Shown: positions 1 through 11,609, counted from the first letter of the stretch. The stretch: DNA of 64,000 nucleotides from Raphanus sativus (GCF_000801105.2 NC_079516.1:22295043-22359042); one strand, 5' to 3'. Numbers and translations are program-made. The notes: generated by a model from the sequence alone, not told the origin.

Positions 1-1328
1 AGAACTTTTCTAAAATGGCGGATTTCCTAAAATAGAATTCTCTAAATAGATTCCTATAACTAGAAATATGGAGGCGACAAACTTACCAAAAAAACCGCTG
101 GAAACTCGATCGGAAATCTCACCGGAAGCTTGCCCGAAAATCTCGCCGAAAGCTCGCTTGGAAATCCTACCGGAAAATTTACTAGTGACTGATCGTCAGA
201 TAATTCAACAACAACTTGTCACGCAAAAAAATATTCTTTGACTTGATGAGAAAAAAGAGAAGGGATGAAGTTTCTTATATGGGGGAAGGGAAGAGAATTT
301 GATGCTTAAACTTCCAATGTGGGACAAAATAAAAAGAGAGAATTGAGCTTTAATTTTTAATAAAGGCCAAAAGGACCCACCAAAAATCAGGGTCGTTACA
401 AGAGCCTTCAGTGATTTTCCATCCGGACTTGGACCAGAAAGCTTCGTATCTTGTTTTGTAGGTTCTTACATCTGTAGCATTCTTTTCTGGATGAACCAGA
501 TCAGATAGACAAGTAGAATCTTCGAGAATTGCTTCCACCAGACACGTGTTCCATCTGCTGAGACAGTCACTGTAAACTGAAAGTTTCAACAGTGTATAAT
601 CATAGACCAAGCCGAACTGATTAGTTTCAGCTGCTCTGTCAATCTATATCTTCAGCATTCGCCCATCCAAAACCTATACGTTACCGGGTTCATGGAAGGC
701 ACCAGCCATCATTTCAATTACTACACCCAGGTACAACGTTTTCACACAATTGACTGTACTGTAAGTATATATTTCCTTATCTCTGGCAACATTTCTACGA
801 AGTAATCTGATAGACATCTAATATCAATGCTGTTGTGGAGAAGGAATAGAGCAAATTCTCTGGAGGATTTAGCATGGTTTCCGTTGGATTGAAGGAAGCT
901 GAGAAAGATCGAAAAACTATAAATAAGAGTAGAATACCTTTACGGAGGGGTTATGCTGATGTTGTAGAAAGAGTGATACACCATGAGTCTTCCTTCCTCA
1001 CGATCGCCATGAGATCGTGTTGAGTCTTCGGGTTGAGATCGCCATGAGATTCACTTTATCAGCTTCTAGTTCATCTTGTAATTCTATGTTCTATCTTGTA
1101 ATCTGTGTTGAGTGATCAATAAGAGTTCATAGAGTTCCACATATCAAGACTATCATTGGTACGGTGAAACTCGATCGATTCAAGCGGTGCTGCGACTGCG
1201 GATCGGAGAAGACAACGTGATTTGATCGGAGCGGTGGTGCATATACAAGCACGAGTTATGTGACATGAGTCCAGTTGTGGTTTTACGTGTCATGATTCGT
1301 GCGTTAGTTATTGGTGAAGCGCAACCAT
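1..1328. other. Intergenic DNA, no recognisable gene
   Basis: No coding region is recognised here. Bases 95-185 hold a short degenerate run built on GGAAATCTCACCGGAA-like words. An 86-codon minus-strand frame at 350-610 has no family motif that I can recognise. Around 1100-1170 the sequence resembles the end of an LTR (TGTAAT-rich stretch, then CATTGGTACGG), just ahead of the gag-like remnant that begins at 1329. The LTR reading is weak and rests on position more than on matched sequence. Confidence 0.5.
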
Positions 1329-2010
1329 GGAAATCATAGAGGTTACGGTGTTTCCAGATGTTGAATTGAGGCGGTGGATCTCTTGGATGGAGGATTATTT
1401 CATCCGGAAGCGACTCACTGATTTTGAGAAGCTACACATGGCTTATGGATTCATTGTAGAGGAAGCTTAGAGGTACATCAATGGTATAGATTCATTGATT
1501 CCTATTAGAAGCTGGAAGCATATGAAAGAAACGTTGTTGTAGAATTTGGCACTGAGGATGATCGAGAGATGATTAAGCTACAAAACTAAGAAAGACGAAA
1601 CACAGAACAATGGTTAAAACGTTTCCAGAAAACAAAAGCGGAGATTTTGAAGGAGACGACATTGAGAAGGATAGCCAGTTTGGTTATCGGGGAATAGAGA
1701 ATAGAGATGGTCTGTTGATGAATGCTGATAAACATGAGGACTTACCTGTGTTTGATGGAGAAGATGCGTGAAGTTGGATTGTGAAAGATGATGATACTAT
1801 CGTCCTCAGAGTGATGATTATAAATTTGACATGATATTTCTGAATTTAATTGAGGATGTTTCTGGTTATATGGGATGAGGAGCAAGTGAATATCAAGGAT
1901 TGGAATGATTTTAACCAACAATTTCTGTTTAAATTTGGTACTGTTAAGAGTTGCTCTTCAGTGGCTGCGAAGTTAAAGGATAAATCATTTTGTAGCAGTG
2001 ACGCTGTGCC
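1329..2010 (+). pseudogene. Decayed LTR-retrotransposon gag remnant
   Basis: Reading from the ATG at 1329 gives about 46 codons that look like a plant gypsy gag core (RRWISWMEDYFIRKRLTDFE, then LHMAYGFIVEEA) before an in-frame TAG. A second gag-like start follows near 1737 (LPVFDGEDA, stop, SWIV), and a further piece near 1887 (KDWNDFNQQFLFKFG) matches the usual W-x-x-F-x-x-x-L-x-x-x-FG part of the domain. Frames shift and stops are frequent, so no protein can be made. The two partial cores in tandem suggest two overlapping remnants or an internal duplication. No LTR pair was found. Confidence 0.5.
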
Positions 2011-2173
2011 TGAGATAGCATGGTGAGGAAGATAGGATCACCAACTGAGGAAGATGTTTCTGCTGGTCCAGAAACTGAAAAGACAAATCCATATGTGGAA
2101 GAAGTTTCTGTTTCCTCTGCTGCAAGAGTGCACCAGAAAAAAAAAAGATTTCTGCATCTGTTTAAGAGACAGT

Positions 2174-2262
2174 TGGATTGGTCGAGTTGGATCGCCCAAT
2201 GGCGAGTTGGACGTGGGTGTCCAACTCGCGCAATGGCGAGTTGGACTTGGGCGAGTTGGTTG
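2174..2262. repeat. GAGTTGGA-word repeat with perfect hairpin
   Basis: The words GCGAGTTGGAC, CAATGGCGAGTTGGAC and GGGCGAGTTGG recur in direct and inverted order. Bases 2202-2212 (GCGAGTTGGAC) pair perfectly with 2219-2229 (GTCCAACTCGC) across a 6-base loop, an 11-bp stem. The block is GC-rich against an AT-rich background. It lies in the tail of the decayed gag remnant, and its function is unknown. Confidence 0.6.
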
Positions 2263-2449
2263 CTGTATTCCCAACTTGTCTGATGGTGTGTCGGATGATC
2301 ATGGTTCGCTCTTTTCGATGCTCGGGAATTATGATGATTTGGGTTCTTCGTATTTTTATTTTCTTTAGAACAATTTCTCGGGAGCTTTCAAACATTGATC
2401 CCGTCACGATCGATTTTGATCCCAACAGTTAGCCACCCAACTTGTTAGA

Positions 2450-4700
2450 ATCGTGAGCTTCTTGCGTGGGGTCCCAACGAGCGGTTAGTCAAGTTAGACA
2501 AGTTAGGCGGAATTGATGGTTAAAAGTTTGAAGATGAATAGTAAAACTTTTCTCCAATAAATATGTGGAGTAAGTTTTCAGATTCTTTACTTGCTCACTC
2601 CCACAAGAACTTCTCTTAAGTTAGAAAATTTTTCTCTTCATTTTTTTCTTTTGTTGTTCTTGAATCATGTCTGAAAACCAGAGAGCTTTAGATAGTGTCT
2701 TGTGATATACCATTGAATTTACCTATTTTTAACCATGGTATATAAATGTTTTTAGATATAATTATTATGTTTTGGAATATATTTAGTATGTTTACAGATT
2801 CATGAATGATTTGGAGTAAAGTGGTGATTTTGAAGCATTTTGAAGATAAAAAAGAGAAAACACCCAAGCTGGCCATCGAACCAGACAAGAGATACTAAAA
2901 TAGAAGCGTTTATACGGGCAATAAAATTACGTCAGTTTTACTTCACTTTTACAACATATTGTTCTTAACTGGTAAATGTGATTTCAGAACCAGAAGAATA
3001 ACTAACTTTTACAAGTTATTTAGAAAAATATCAAAATATTGAATGGAAATTTCCACAACTCAAAAATCATTCATGTATCCCAAACACAAAATATAAAAAT
3101 GGATTGTTTGACATGTAGTGTATAAAAACAACCCATCTCTGAAATTACCAATTTGGTTTGAAGAATTTTCATGACTCTATTTATCAACTGATTAAAAAAG
3201 GAAAATTTGGAGAAATACACTCGCATGAGATTATAATTTGACAACTACACTATTGTTTAAGTTTTTGGAAAAATACACTTATGGTGTATATAAATTTACC
3301 AAATTGTCCAATTTTAATATTTTCTAATTCCTAATTTATAATATATATTATATTTAAATTAATCCTTTTACCAAAAAAAATTAAAAGAAAAATCTATAGA
3401 GTATCTACAAAAAATCTTTTAATATCTTAAAATTCTATTATTAATAAAAAGCTTAAGATAAAGTCTCATCTCCTTTTCAATTTCTAAAAGTCTGGGTACG
3501 AGACATTGGTTTTGGTCATCAAAATTCAAAATCTGCAACTTCACTTGGATATAACGGAACAGCAAAACGTCGCAGATCATCTTTCGAAATTTGATGTACC
3601 TCAAGCTTGTTCTTTTATTAATATTTTTTATGTACCCAGACCAATATTAACTTTCTTCAATGAGGATTACACTGCTGCAATAATATAAATCAAGTTGTCT
3701 AGTAAAAAATCAGTGTTTCTTACTGTTGTTGGATTATATAATATTCAAAGTCAACCAAATTAAAGCACATATACGAATAGACATTTAGAACTTGCTCGGT
3801 AGACAATGAGTTCTAGAAAATTAATATTTTGTAGAGAAAATGCAAATAAACATGACTTGTTTATATAAGGTAAAGAAAATAAAATAAAATATATAAACTT
3901 CATGAATCATGATAAAGTTAAACAAATCATAATTTGTTTATTTTATAATATTTTGTTATTGTAAAAATGTAAATGGTAAAATAACATATTTATCTCAACA
4001 CACAAATTTATCTTAAACATAAATAACTATAATAATATGATTTTTAATTTCGAATTTATTTTTAATTATTGAAATATTTAATCTGGATAAAAAAGTCAAT
4101 TCACATTTAAGAAAGTGTATTTTTCAAAAAATAAAATAGGAGGTGTAATTTTCAAATTTCAAACTGTTTTAGAGTAATTTACAAAATTATCCCTTAAAAA
4201 TACTATTTTATTTTCAAATTTAAGAATTCAATCTGTGAAAATATTTATTTTGTATAATATTATAAGAAACATGAATCAGAACTAAAATACAAAAATAAAA
4301 AAACAACCTGTAAAATATAATACGAGATACAAACAACTTTTTCATATCATATAAAACGTGCAGGGTGGTTCTTTTTTTTTCCTATAATAATATAACATGT
4401 CAACTTTCTCCCAAAAATATCCAAAATAAAATTTAACAAATCCTACAAAAAAAAGTCCCAGATGTCCTTCAATTTTTTAATAATAAACTTCTCACAAAAA
4501 ATCTCGCCCAAAATAATCCAAAATAAAATATAACAAATCCTACAAAAGAAGTCCTAGATGTCCTCTAATTTTTTAATAATAAACTTCCCACCAAAAAATC
4601 TCACCAAAACTCCTTAAAATCAATTTTCTGAAACAAAAAAATCTTTCGCCAACCGAGTCATACGATTTAATTTTTGCGACAATCATTTAACACACTTCGA
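2450..4700. other. AT-rich intergenic DNA upstream of AOS
   Basis: No intact gene. Stretches near 3240-3290 and 4110-4170 are roughly inverted relative to each other (both contain a TTTGGAAAAATACACTT-like word). They may be the ends of an old inverted-repeat element of about 1 kb. A short plus-strand frame at 3506-3688 contains QNVADHLSKF, which resembles the VADHLSR motif at the end of gypsy RNase H, but it is too short to assign firmly. A 97-bp tandem duplication at 4421-4608 is listed separately. Confidence 0.4.
4421..4608. repeat. Tandem duplication, ~97-bp unit
   Basis: Two imperfect direct copies start at 4421 and 4518 (CCAAAATAAAAT, then AACAAATCCTACAAAA, AGATGTCC and TTTTTTAATAATAAACTT). 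They sit 270-570 bp ahead of the AOS promoter elements. Confidence 0.8.
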
Positions 4701-4791
4701 TTTTAGATCTATAAAAGTAAACAGATAAATTATTTAAGTTGGCCGGAAATAAAGAAAGAAACAACTTTTATAAACGAAAACGCAGTCAAAG

Positions 4792-4797
4792 CACGTG
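4792..4797. promoter_or_regulatory. G-box CACGTG upstream of AOS
   Basis: A perfect CACGTG with the extended core CACGTGGC lies 197 bp before the AOS start codon and about 120 bp before the TATA box. G-boxes bind bHLH factors such as MYC2, which drive jasmonate-responsive genes, and AOS is known to be jasmonate-inducible. The function at this site is inferred. Confidence 0.55.
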
Positions 4798-4913
4798 GCT
4801 ATTTGAATACAGCAGCTCGGCCGGTGGTCAGAGACTTCAATAGGCAATAGAAGTCATATCTGCTTTGTCCGAAAAAAGAATCTTACCTATAGATCTCGTT
4901 TATCTCATTACTT

Positions 4914-4920
4914 TATAAAT
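4914..4920 (+). promoter_or_regulatory. TATA box of AOS
   Basis: TATAAAT lies 69 bp before the ATG, in a CT/AT-rich context. A transcription start about 30 bp further down (near 4945-4950) would give a short 5' leader of about 40 bases. Confidence 0.7.
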
Positions 4921-4988
4921 AACACATTCTAGTCGCCACTGAGTTTACACCACGACAACCAACCAATCAGTACTCAAACACACACAAA

Positions 4989-6578
4989 ATGGCCTCTGCT
5001 TCAACTCCACTCCCAATTTCTCTACAAGCTCGGATCCACCAACCAACAATCGTTCGATCAACGCCGTTAAAATTCTCGTCGACTCGAGTTTTAGCCCGTC
5101 CGATCAAAGCCTCAACGTCAGAAACTCCTCCTGATCTAGCCGTGGCAACCCGCACCGGATCCGGATCCAAAGATCTCCCGATCCGAACAATCCCTGGAAG
5201 CTACGGTCTACCAATAATAGGTCCACTAAAAGACCGTAACGATTACTTCCACACGCAAAAACCAGAGGAGTTCTTCAAATCACGAATCCGTAAGTACAAC
5301 TCCACAGTGTTTCGAGTCAACATGCCACCCGGAGGTTTCATAGCCGAGAATCCACAAGTCGTTGCTTTACTCGACGGTAAAAGCTTCCCGGTTTTGTTCG
5401 ATGTGGATAAAGTGGAGAAGAAAGATCTTTTCACCGGAACCTACATGCCCTCGACGGATCTAACCGGAGGCTACCGTATCTTATCATACCTCGACCCATC
5501 AGAGCCGAAACACGCCAAGCTCAAATCTTTACTCTTCCATCTACTCAAGTCCTCTCGAAACCGAATCTTCCCGGAGTTTAAAGCCACCTACTCGGAGCTT
5601 TTCGATTCGATCGAGAAAGAGCTCGCCGACAACGGAAAAGCAGATTTTGGCGGTCCAGGTGACGCAGCAGCTTTCAATTTCTTGGCTCGAGCTATGTACG
5701 GGAAGAATCCAGCTGATACGAAGCTTGGATCCGATGCGCCGAGTCTGATAACGAAATGGGTCTTCTTCAATCTCCATCCTTTATTGACTCTCGGACTACC
5801 CTCAATCATAGAAGATCCTCTTCTCCATACTTTCCGGTTACCTTCGTCGTTAGTCAAGTCTGATTACCAGAGACTCTACGAGTTCTTCCTCGAATATTCG
5901 GGAGAGATTCTAGTCGAGGCTGAGAAGTTGGGTATCTCGCGAGAGGAAGCTGCTCACAACCTCCTCTTCGCCACGTGCTTCAACACGTGGGGAGGGATGA
6001 AGATCCTCTTCTCGAACCTGGTTAAACGGGTCGGGCGGGCGGGTACCAAACTCCAGATCCGGTTAGCTGAGGAGATAAGATCGGTTATCGAATCCAACGG
6101 CGGGGAGCTCACGATGGGAGGGATTGAGCAGATGGAGCTCACGAAATCAGTCGTCTTCGAGTGTCTCCGGTTCGAACCGCCGGTTCCGGCGCAATACGCA
6201 CGTGCGAAGAAGGACTTTGTTGTCGAGAGCCACGACGCGGCGTTTAGAGTCAAGGCTGGAGAAATGCTTTACGGATATCAACCGCTTGCGACTAGGGATC
6301 CGAAGATATTCGAAAGAGCAGAGGAGTTTCTGCCGGAGAGATTCCTCGGGGAGGAAGGAGAGAGGTTGTTGCAGCATGTCGTGTGGTCGAATGGTCCGCA
6401 GACGGAGAATCCGACCGTGGGGAATAAACAGTGCGCCGGTAAGGACTTTGTTGTTTTGGTGGCGAGGTTGTTTTTGATTGAGATTTTCAGGAGGTATGAT
6501 TCGTTTGATATTGAGGTCGGTTCATCGCCGTTGGGAAGCTCCGTTAAATTCACGTCTCTGAGGAAGGCTAGCTTTTAG
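4989..6578 (+). CDS. AOS: Allene oxide synthase (CYP74A), plastid jasmonate pathway
   Basis: This single-exon gene of 529 codons encodes the cytochrome P450 that dehydrates 13-hydroperoxy-linolenic acid to an unstable allene oxide, the committed step of jasmonate synthesis in plastids. Residues 1 to about 55 are rich in Ser, Thr, Pro and Arg and read as a plastid transit peptide. Phe137 and Ser155 are the residues associated with AOS rather than hydroperoxide-lyase activity in CYP74. The I-helix region FATCFNTWGG (327-336) carries the conserved Asn332 and lacks the usual P450 oxygen-binding Thr motif, as expected for CYP74. ECLR (391-394) is the ExxR motif. The heme loop PTVGNKQCAGKDF (475-487) has its Cys ligand at 482 with the CYP74-type extended loop. 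The protein ends in SLRKASF. Length and lack of introns match Arabidopsis AOS (about 518 residues). The first ATG after the TATA box is used, and no damage is visible. Confidence 0.97.
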   Translation: MASASTPLPISLQARIHQPTIVRSTPLKFSSTRVLARPIKASTSETPPDLAVATRTGSGSKDLPIRTIPGSYGLPIIGPLKDRNDYFHTQKPEEFFKSRIRKYNSTVFRVNMPPGGFIAENPQVVALLDGKSFPVLFDVDKVEKKDLFTGTYMPSTDLTGGYRILSYLDPSEPKHAKLKSLLFHLLKSSRNRIFPEFKATYSELFDSIEKELADNGKADFGGPGDAAAFNFLARAMYGKNPADTKLGSDAPSLITKWVFFNLHPLLTLGLPSIIEDPLLHTFRLPSSLVKSDYQRLYEFFLEYSGEILVEAEKLGISREEAAHNLLFATCFNTWGGMKILFSNLVKRVGRAGTKLQIRLAEEIRSVIESNGGELTMGGIEQMELTKSVVFECLRFEPPVPAQYARAKKDFVVESHDAAFRVKAGEMLYGYQPLATRDPKIFERAEEFLPERFLGEEGERLLQHVVWSNGPQTENPTVGNKQCAGKDFVVLVARLFLIEIFRRYDSFDIEVGSSPLGSSVKFTSLRKASF

Positions 6579-6703
6579 AGAGTCAAGGGTAAATCTGTAC
6601 TGTTTGTTCGCACGCGTTACTTATTATTATTTATTTTCTGCTGTGCTTCTCTTTTCTTCTAATTATAAATATATATATCAAATGCTTGTTATGAAATATA
6701 TAA

Positions 6704-6709
6704 AATAAA
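6704..6709 (+). terminator. Poly(A) signal AATAAA downstream of AOS
   Basis: A canonical AATAAA lies 126 bp after the AOS stop codon, following an AT-rich stretch. It is the best near-upstream polyadenylation element for AOS. Confidence 0.5.
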
Positions 6710-6829
6710 AGTGTTGTTCCCTTTTCAAGTATATTCCTTTTCTGGCTCTCAGGCTGTATCATCTTAATAGAATAACTAAGAATGTGAGACAAAAGATTCA
6801 AGTGAACTTTTTGGTAACTAATCACCCTA

Positions 6830-8000
6830 TAAATCTATGACTAATCACCCTAGAAAAATATTTTAACACCTCCACATCACTTAAAATAATCATGCAAGAG
6901 TTAGCGAATTTTTGAAAGAAATTAGAAACAAAAAGCAAAGAAGTTCATGACCTGAAAACGTTAGAAAGTTTAGAGTCTACGAATCTTTGAGATTTAGCTG
7001 CTGAGAAAGTGATTCCTATATTCGAGTTTATGCGTATGAATAAAGTGTTTTATGGAAATTTTGTTTTTTGAAGTAATTTTTCAAGGAATAAAGAATGTTC
7101 TTCATTGTCTTAGAATTTTTGCATTTAAATTATGTGTGATAATTATATTTTTGAAATCGTTATGCTATGTGAAAAATGTAGAATTGATCTTGAAATTAAT
7201 TGGCATGATAAGTGAAAAATAATCTAGAAACATATTAAGAATGAGACTAATTAGGAAAAGTATGGGAATAGGTGAACAAAATCATTTAAGGAAAGTATAT
7301 TTTGGCTCCCAGCCACAAAAGATGTTATTTATCATGATTTGGCTTGGGGTTTTATGTGGGCGCTGGTCGTATGTTGACTTTGGTTGAATGTAAGATTTGT
7401 TTGTGTATTCGGCTTTGGGTCTTAAGGAAATTTCGCATGTGTATTTGGCTTCAGAATGGGAAGGACATTTTAGGTCGTGTGGCATTTGGCTATATGAGAG
7501 ATCGGGGAGTAAGTGGTTTGGCCCGTGGATAATAGCTATGAGCCGAGAATTGGTTATGGACTGTGGATGATGGCTTCGGGCCATCAACACTGGCTTCAGA
7601 TCGTAACTAACTTTTGTAGTAAAAAAATTGAAAAAAATTGTTAAGTAATAAAAAATATGTAGAAATTCCCTATATATTAATCCTGAAGCATTGGTTAAAT
7701 GACAACATTGTGTAGCATACTTACGTGTCAAGTTCACGGAGCTTCTCAGCTTCTTTTGTTTTAATGGACCGACTTTACTAGAAAAGAAAGGATGAAACAT
7801 ATAATAGACGACTAAAAGTTTAAAACCTATAGAGAAATTACTCAGATTAACTCTAATCATACATATAATGACTAGAATAACTCATATATTTATGTATTTA
7901 TTAGAATGACTTGCAAGGGAAACAAAAATACCAAAAAATCAGTCTAAACCTCATTATTCACTGTTTTGCCATTTTATTTTATTAATATGAATAAAATTTT
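6830..8000. other. Intergenic DNA, no supported gene
   Basis: The region is AT-rich with many stops. Bases 7330-7610 carry imperfect repeats of a TTGGCTTxGGGTC-like word, which open a 192-codon minus-strand frame with no recognisable domain. I read that frame as an accident of the repeat. Confidence 0.5.
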
Positions 8001-8029
8001 AATTGTAAGAAAAATAGAAATTTTCACTT

Positions 8030-8931
8030 CTCTTTCTCTCTCGCTCAAACTGTCGACAGAAAAAAAAAACTTGCGACTTCTTCTTCTTCTCCTACGCTCA
8101 TCTCCGATCTCAGGCAACTCCTTCTCCGTCACCACCTCCAAGTCACAGACGCCTTCGATTTCGAAAACCCCACATCTCGTGTTCATGTTTGTTGCGAGAG
8201 AGAAACCCTAATTCCACACCACCGCATGCAATTTCCAGAAACTTAAACTTGTAAGTCAGAAATCCATCTTAATCTTGTTTGTTGTTCTTTTTGTTAACAC
8301 TATTTGATTGATTGGATTTTTCATTTTGAAAACCCTATTTCCCAAATCCCCTTTTCCTCTGATGTTAAATCCAAACACGTAATTTGTTTTTTTTTTAATA
8401 ATTGAGCACAAAGGTTGTCTATTTGATATTGGGTTTTTTTTTTTAAACTTTTGTTTCTACTTAAGACTGCAACACTTGTACTGACTGTAACCGATTGTGT
8501 TTGTTGTTTATCGCAGGATGGCTTCATCTTCTGCCATTAGAATGTATCCTCGGCTTGTACGAAGTTGGGAGAACACCAATTCAAAACAGAAGCATGAATA
8601 ATAGCTGCTTTTTGTCGAATCTTCAGATGGTTGAAGAAATGTTGGTTTGCGCAGGTGTTTTCATTCGCAGCAATGATTCATGCTTCAGGTGTTTTCATCC
8701 GGAAACAGAGTGATGGCTCAGATGTCGTCGGATTTGAAGAGATGCAAGGCTGATGTCGTGGTCGAGAATAATGGAGATCTCGACCACCTCAACCAACAGT
8801 TCAGTATGGTGTTGTCTGAAATCAGAAGACCACTGACGTGGATTGAGTTTTGGTGTTCAAGGCAAGGAGCCTTCTCGGTTCTTGGTTTGGTCATTTCAGG
8901 ACTATTTGTTTGCAAACGGTTCAGTTATTGA
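8030..8931 (+). other. Possible small transcription unit with 5'-UTR intron
   Basis: A CT-rich leader (8030-8100) and AAACCCTAATT at about 8200 look like a plant 5' UTR. GTAAGT at 8251 and TTTATCGCAG ending at 8516 make a canonical 266-bp intron. The ATG at 8518 follows at once but gives only 27 codons (MASSSAIRMYPRLVRSWENT...). A second frame lies at 8713-8931. No family is recognised for either. A local duplication of CAGGTGTTTTCAT at about 8654 and 8690 may have damaged a longer reading frame. It could be a real small gene, a non-coding transcript or a gene fragment. Confidence 0.35.
8713..8931 (+). CDS. Small hypothetical protein, 72 aa
   Basis: The ATG at 8713 opens MAQMSSDLKRCKADVVVENN and the frame closes after KRFSY. 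The middle (EIRRPLTWIEFWCSRQ) is amphipathic. The tail GAFSVLGLVISGLFVC (about residues 50-66) could be one membrane segment. I do not recognise the family. It lies downstream of a good splice acceptor and a shorter frame, so it may be the last exon of a longer, possibly damaged gene. Confidence 0.3.
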   Translation: MAQMSSDLKRCKADVVVENNGDLDHLNQQFSMVLSEIRRPLTWIEFWCSRQGAFSVLGLVISGLFVCKRFSY

Positions 8932-9260
8932 CTCTTAGCAATTGCTTTTAATATTTCTACTATTTTGTGTAGCATATGTTATATGATTCATAACTGCGTC
9001 CAGGTTCCAGATTTTAAAAGTTCTTTTTTCAAAATAAAGTTAAAACTCTACAAAATAAAATTCCTCATATGGCGTAGTTTTAGAAACCAACAACGGTTCA
9101 CGGTGATTGTGGTGATCAAGGCTTAGTTTTAGAAACCAAAGACTACCATGGAATAAAGGTCATTTTGGGTTGGTTGATTACGTAAAGATTACGAGAAAGT
9201 TTTTAAAACTAAAGATATATTGAAGATGCAGTTGTAAGTCACCATGAAAGTGGACACGTG

Positions 9261-9330
9261 TTTTTAAGTGGAAAGTCACAGGAAGAAGAAGACGTTTTTT
9301 AAGTGGAAAGTCACAGGAAGAAGAAGACGT
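9261..9330. repeat. Perfect 35-bp tandem duplication
   Basis: The unit at 9261-9295 (TTTTTAAGTGGAAAGTCACA...GACGT) is repeated without change at 9296-9330. The identity points to a recent duplication. Confidence 0.95.
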
Positions 9331-10003
9331 CAAAGAACGTAAAACCTAATTGGACATATCTTTTAGATTAAACCAATGTTTCAAATTGGTTTAAATTAGT
9401 TTAAACCGAAAATAATTCTAAATCAAATTTGAAAATTAATTTAAACCAAATTCAATCAATCCAAACTGAGATCCAATTTAAATTAAACCAAAATTTATAT
9501 GAATTTAGCCAGAAATTAGAATTGTGTCCCATTCTAGTAATTAAATTTATTTAAAAGTCTGCCGTCAAAGACTACAATTTAAAAAATCTGCCACCAAATG
9601 AATACAAAAGTCTGTCGAAAAATTAAATCGGGCAAACATATCTTTTTTTTTTTTGACAAATCGGGCAAACATATCTATCAGCAAAATATATGTCTATTTC
9701 CGATAAACATATCTGTCTCAAAACTCTGACTACTTCAAAAAAAACTTGTGACTTCAACAAATCGGTTACTAAATATGACAGATTAAAATAGATAAATCTA
9801 TCAACAATCTTAAATCGTCCACAAAAATCTGCTGGCTTAAAAAATCTGTCGTACCAGAAAATTCTGTCACCAAATACTTGGCAGATATATATTTTACAAC
9901 AGTTTTTCATAACAGACTTATCTTACGTTAGATTTGTTTTTCGCTAAATAAGTCTGCCGTCGATTTTTTTTTAATTAATTTAAATGGCATTTTTGTAATA
10001 TTA
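9331..10003. other. Intergenic AT-rich DNA
   Basis: No gene is visible. AAGTCTGCCGTC occurs at both about 9554 and 9949, with other TCTGCC/TCTGTC words between (9540-9960), suggesting a decayed repeat or a small element that I cannot classify. Confidence 0.4.
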
Positions 10004-10863
10004 TCTATATTATTAAAGTTGTAGTACAAAATGGAGATGTTTGGATACAAAGATAGCAGTATTAAAAAAAATAAAGTGTTTGGAAACATGGATTGTAGTC
10101 TTTTTAAAAAAAAAATTAATTTTGTTTGGAAACAAAGATAGTAGTATTAGGCAAAAAAAATAATGGGTTTAAGTTATTAAGTCCATTATAAAAAATATTG
10201 TCAATATATATAAGAAAAATATAATACAAAGCCCGATTTGAAATACCAACTCAAATTATGGTTTTTATATTTCATATTAAGTTTTTAAAATATAATATAT
10301 GTAATTATTTATATAATGGTACGTATAAAATATTATTAATTATATGATTACTTATATGATAGTACGTATAAAATACTATTAATTATATGATGAAAATATA
10401 CGATATATAATAATGACTAAGGATGGGTTTTCGGATACCCATACGGGTTTGGTTCTGATCGTTTTTTCGAAGTCAAAGATTTCAGTCCTATTAGGATGTT
10501 TCTAAATTTTTGTTTGAGTTTGATTCGGATCTTTGCGTGGTTCGGGTTTGGATAACCATTTAAATTATTTTTAAAGTTTTAAATCACTATATATTTTAAA
10601 TTTCTCAAAATCTTTAAATAAAATAATATAATACCTATAAGTTTAAATAACATATGTCAGAATACCTAAGCTTAACATAACAATTGGCTTGATTTAAAAT
10701 TATGAATACAAAATCAATAATTATTTTAAGTATTTTTGGTGATTTGAATATACTTTAACTGTTTCAGATATTTATTTTTGACTATCTATATATATTTTTA
10801 AGTATTTTAAACCAATTTAAAAGTATCATTTTTGATGTCTTATATACGTTAAATCTAAAAATA

Positions 10864-10867
<4 letters not shown>

Positions 10868-10906
<39 letters not shown>
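10868..10906. repeat. (AT)n microsatellite
   Basis: About 19 uninterrupted AT dinucleotides lie inside the Helitron. Confidence 0.95.
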
Positions 10907-10908
<2 letters not shown>

Positions 10909-11055
10909 TATATAAATCTATTTAGATAAATTCAGGTACCCGAATCCTTCGGTTCGGATTAGATTCGGTTCTTTAAATAACAAAAATTTGAATAATTTGA
11001 ATATTTAATCAATTTATGTTCGGGTTTGGTACTATATTTGCGGATCGGTATCAGT

Positions 11056-11609
11056 TATGTTCCTTGCCAAATCATAATAATTACATAAAAAACAAATATC
11101 ATCATATTTTTCAAAATATGCATCTGCGCACCTAGATCAAAGTCTATAATCATTTGTTTTAACAATAAGCTAAATAAATATGTTAATTGGAGAGGAATAA
11201 AACAAAGCCAGAGAAATACATGTTTACCAGAGACACTCTATGTGTCAAATTTATTATAAAAATATTTTACTAAGATAAATACATTCAATAATTACAAAAA
11301 ATAATATATTTCATAAAAGTGAAAAATAAATATGTTCCTTGCCAAATCATAATAATTACATAAAAAAACAAATATCATCATATTTTTCAAAATATGCATC
11401 TGCGCACCTAGATCAAAGTCTATAATCATTTGTTTTAACAATAAGCTAAATAAATATGTTAATTGGAGAGGGAATAAAACAAAGCCAGAGAAATACATAG
11501 TTTACCAGAGACACTCTATGTGTCAAATTTATTATAAAAATATTTAACTAAGATAAATACATTCAATAATTACAAAAAAATAATATATTTCATAAAAGTG
11601 AAAAATAAT
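11056..11609. repeat. 275-bp tandem duplication in Helitron 3' region
   Basis: Units start at 11056 and 11331 with TATGTTCCTTGCCAAATCAT and are near-identical by eye, apart from a few one-base indels. The second unit runs directly into the terminal hairpin of the Helitron. Confidence 0.9.

Noticed and set aside
5541..6553. Open frames overlapping AOS on both strands
   Set aside because: GC-rich codon use of AOS opens shadow frames; none has independent motifs.
7282..7860. 192-codon minus-strand open frame
   Set aside because: Composition follows a degenerate TTGGCTTxGGGTC repeat; no start context, domain or homologous motif.
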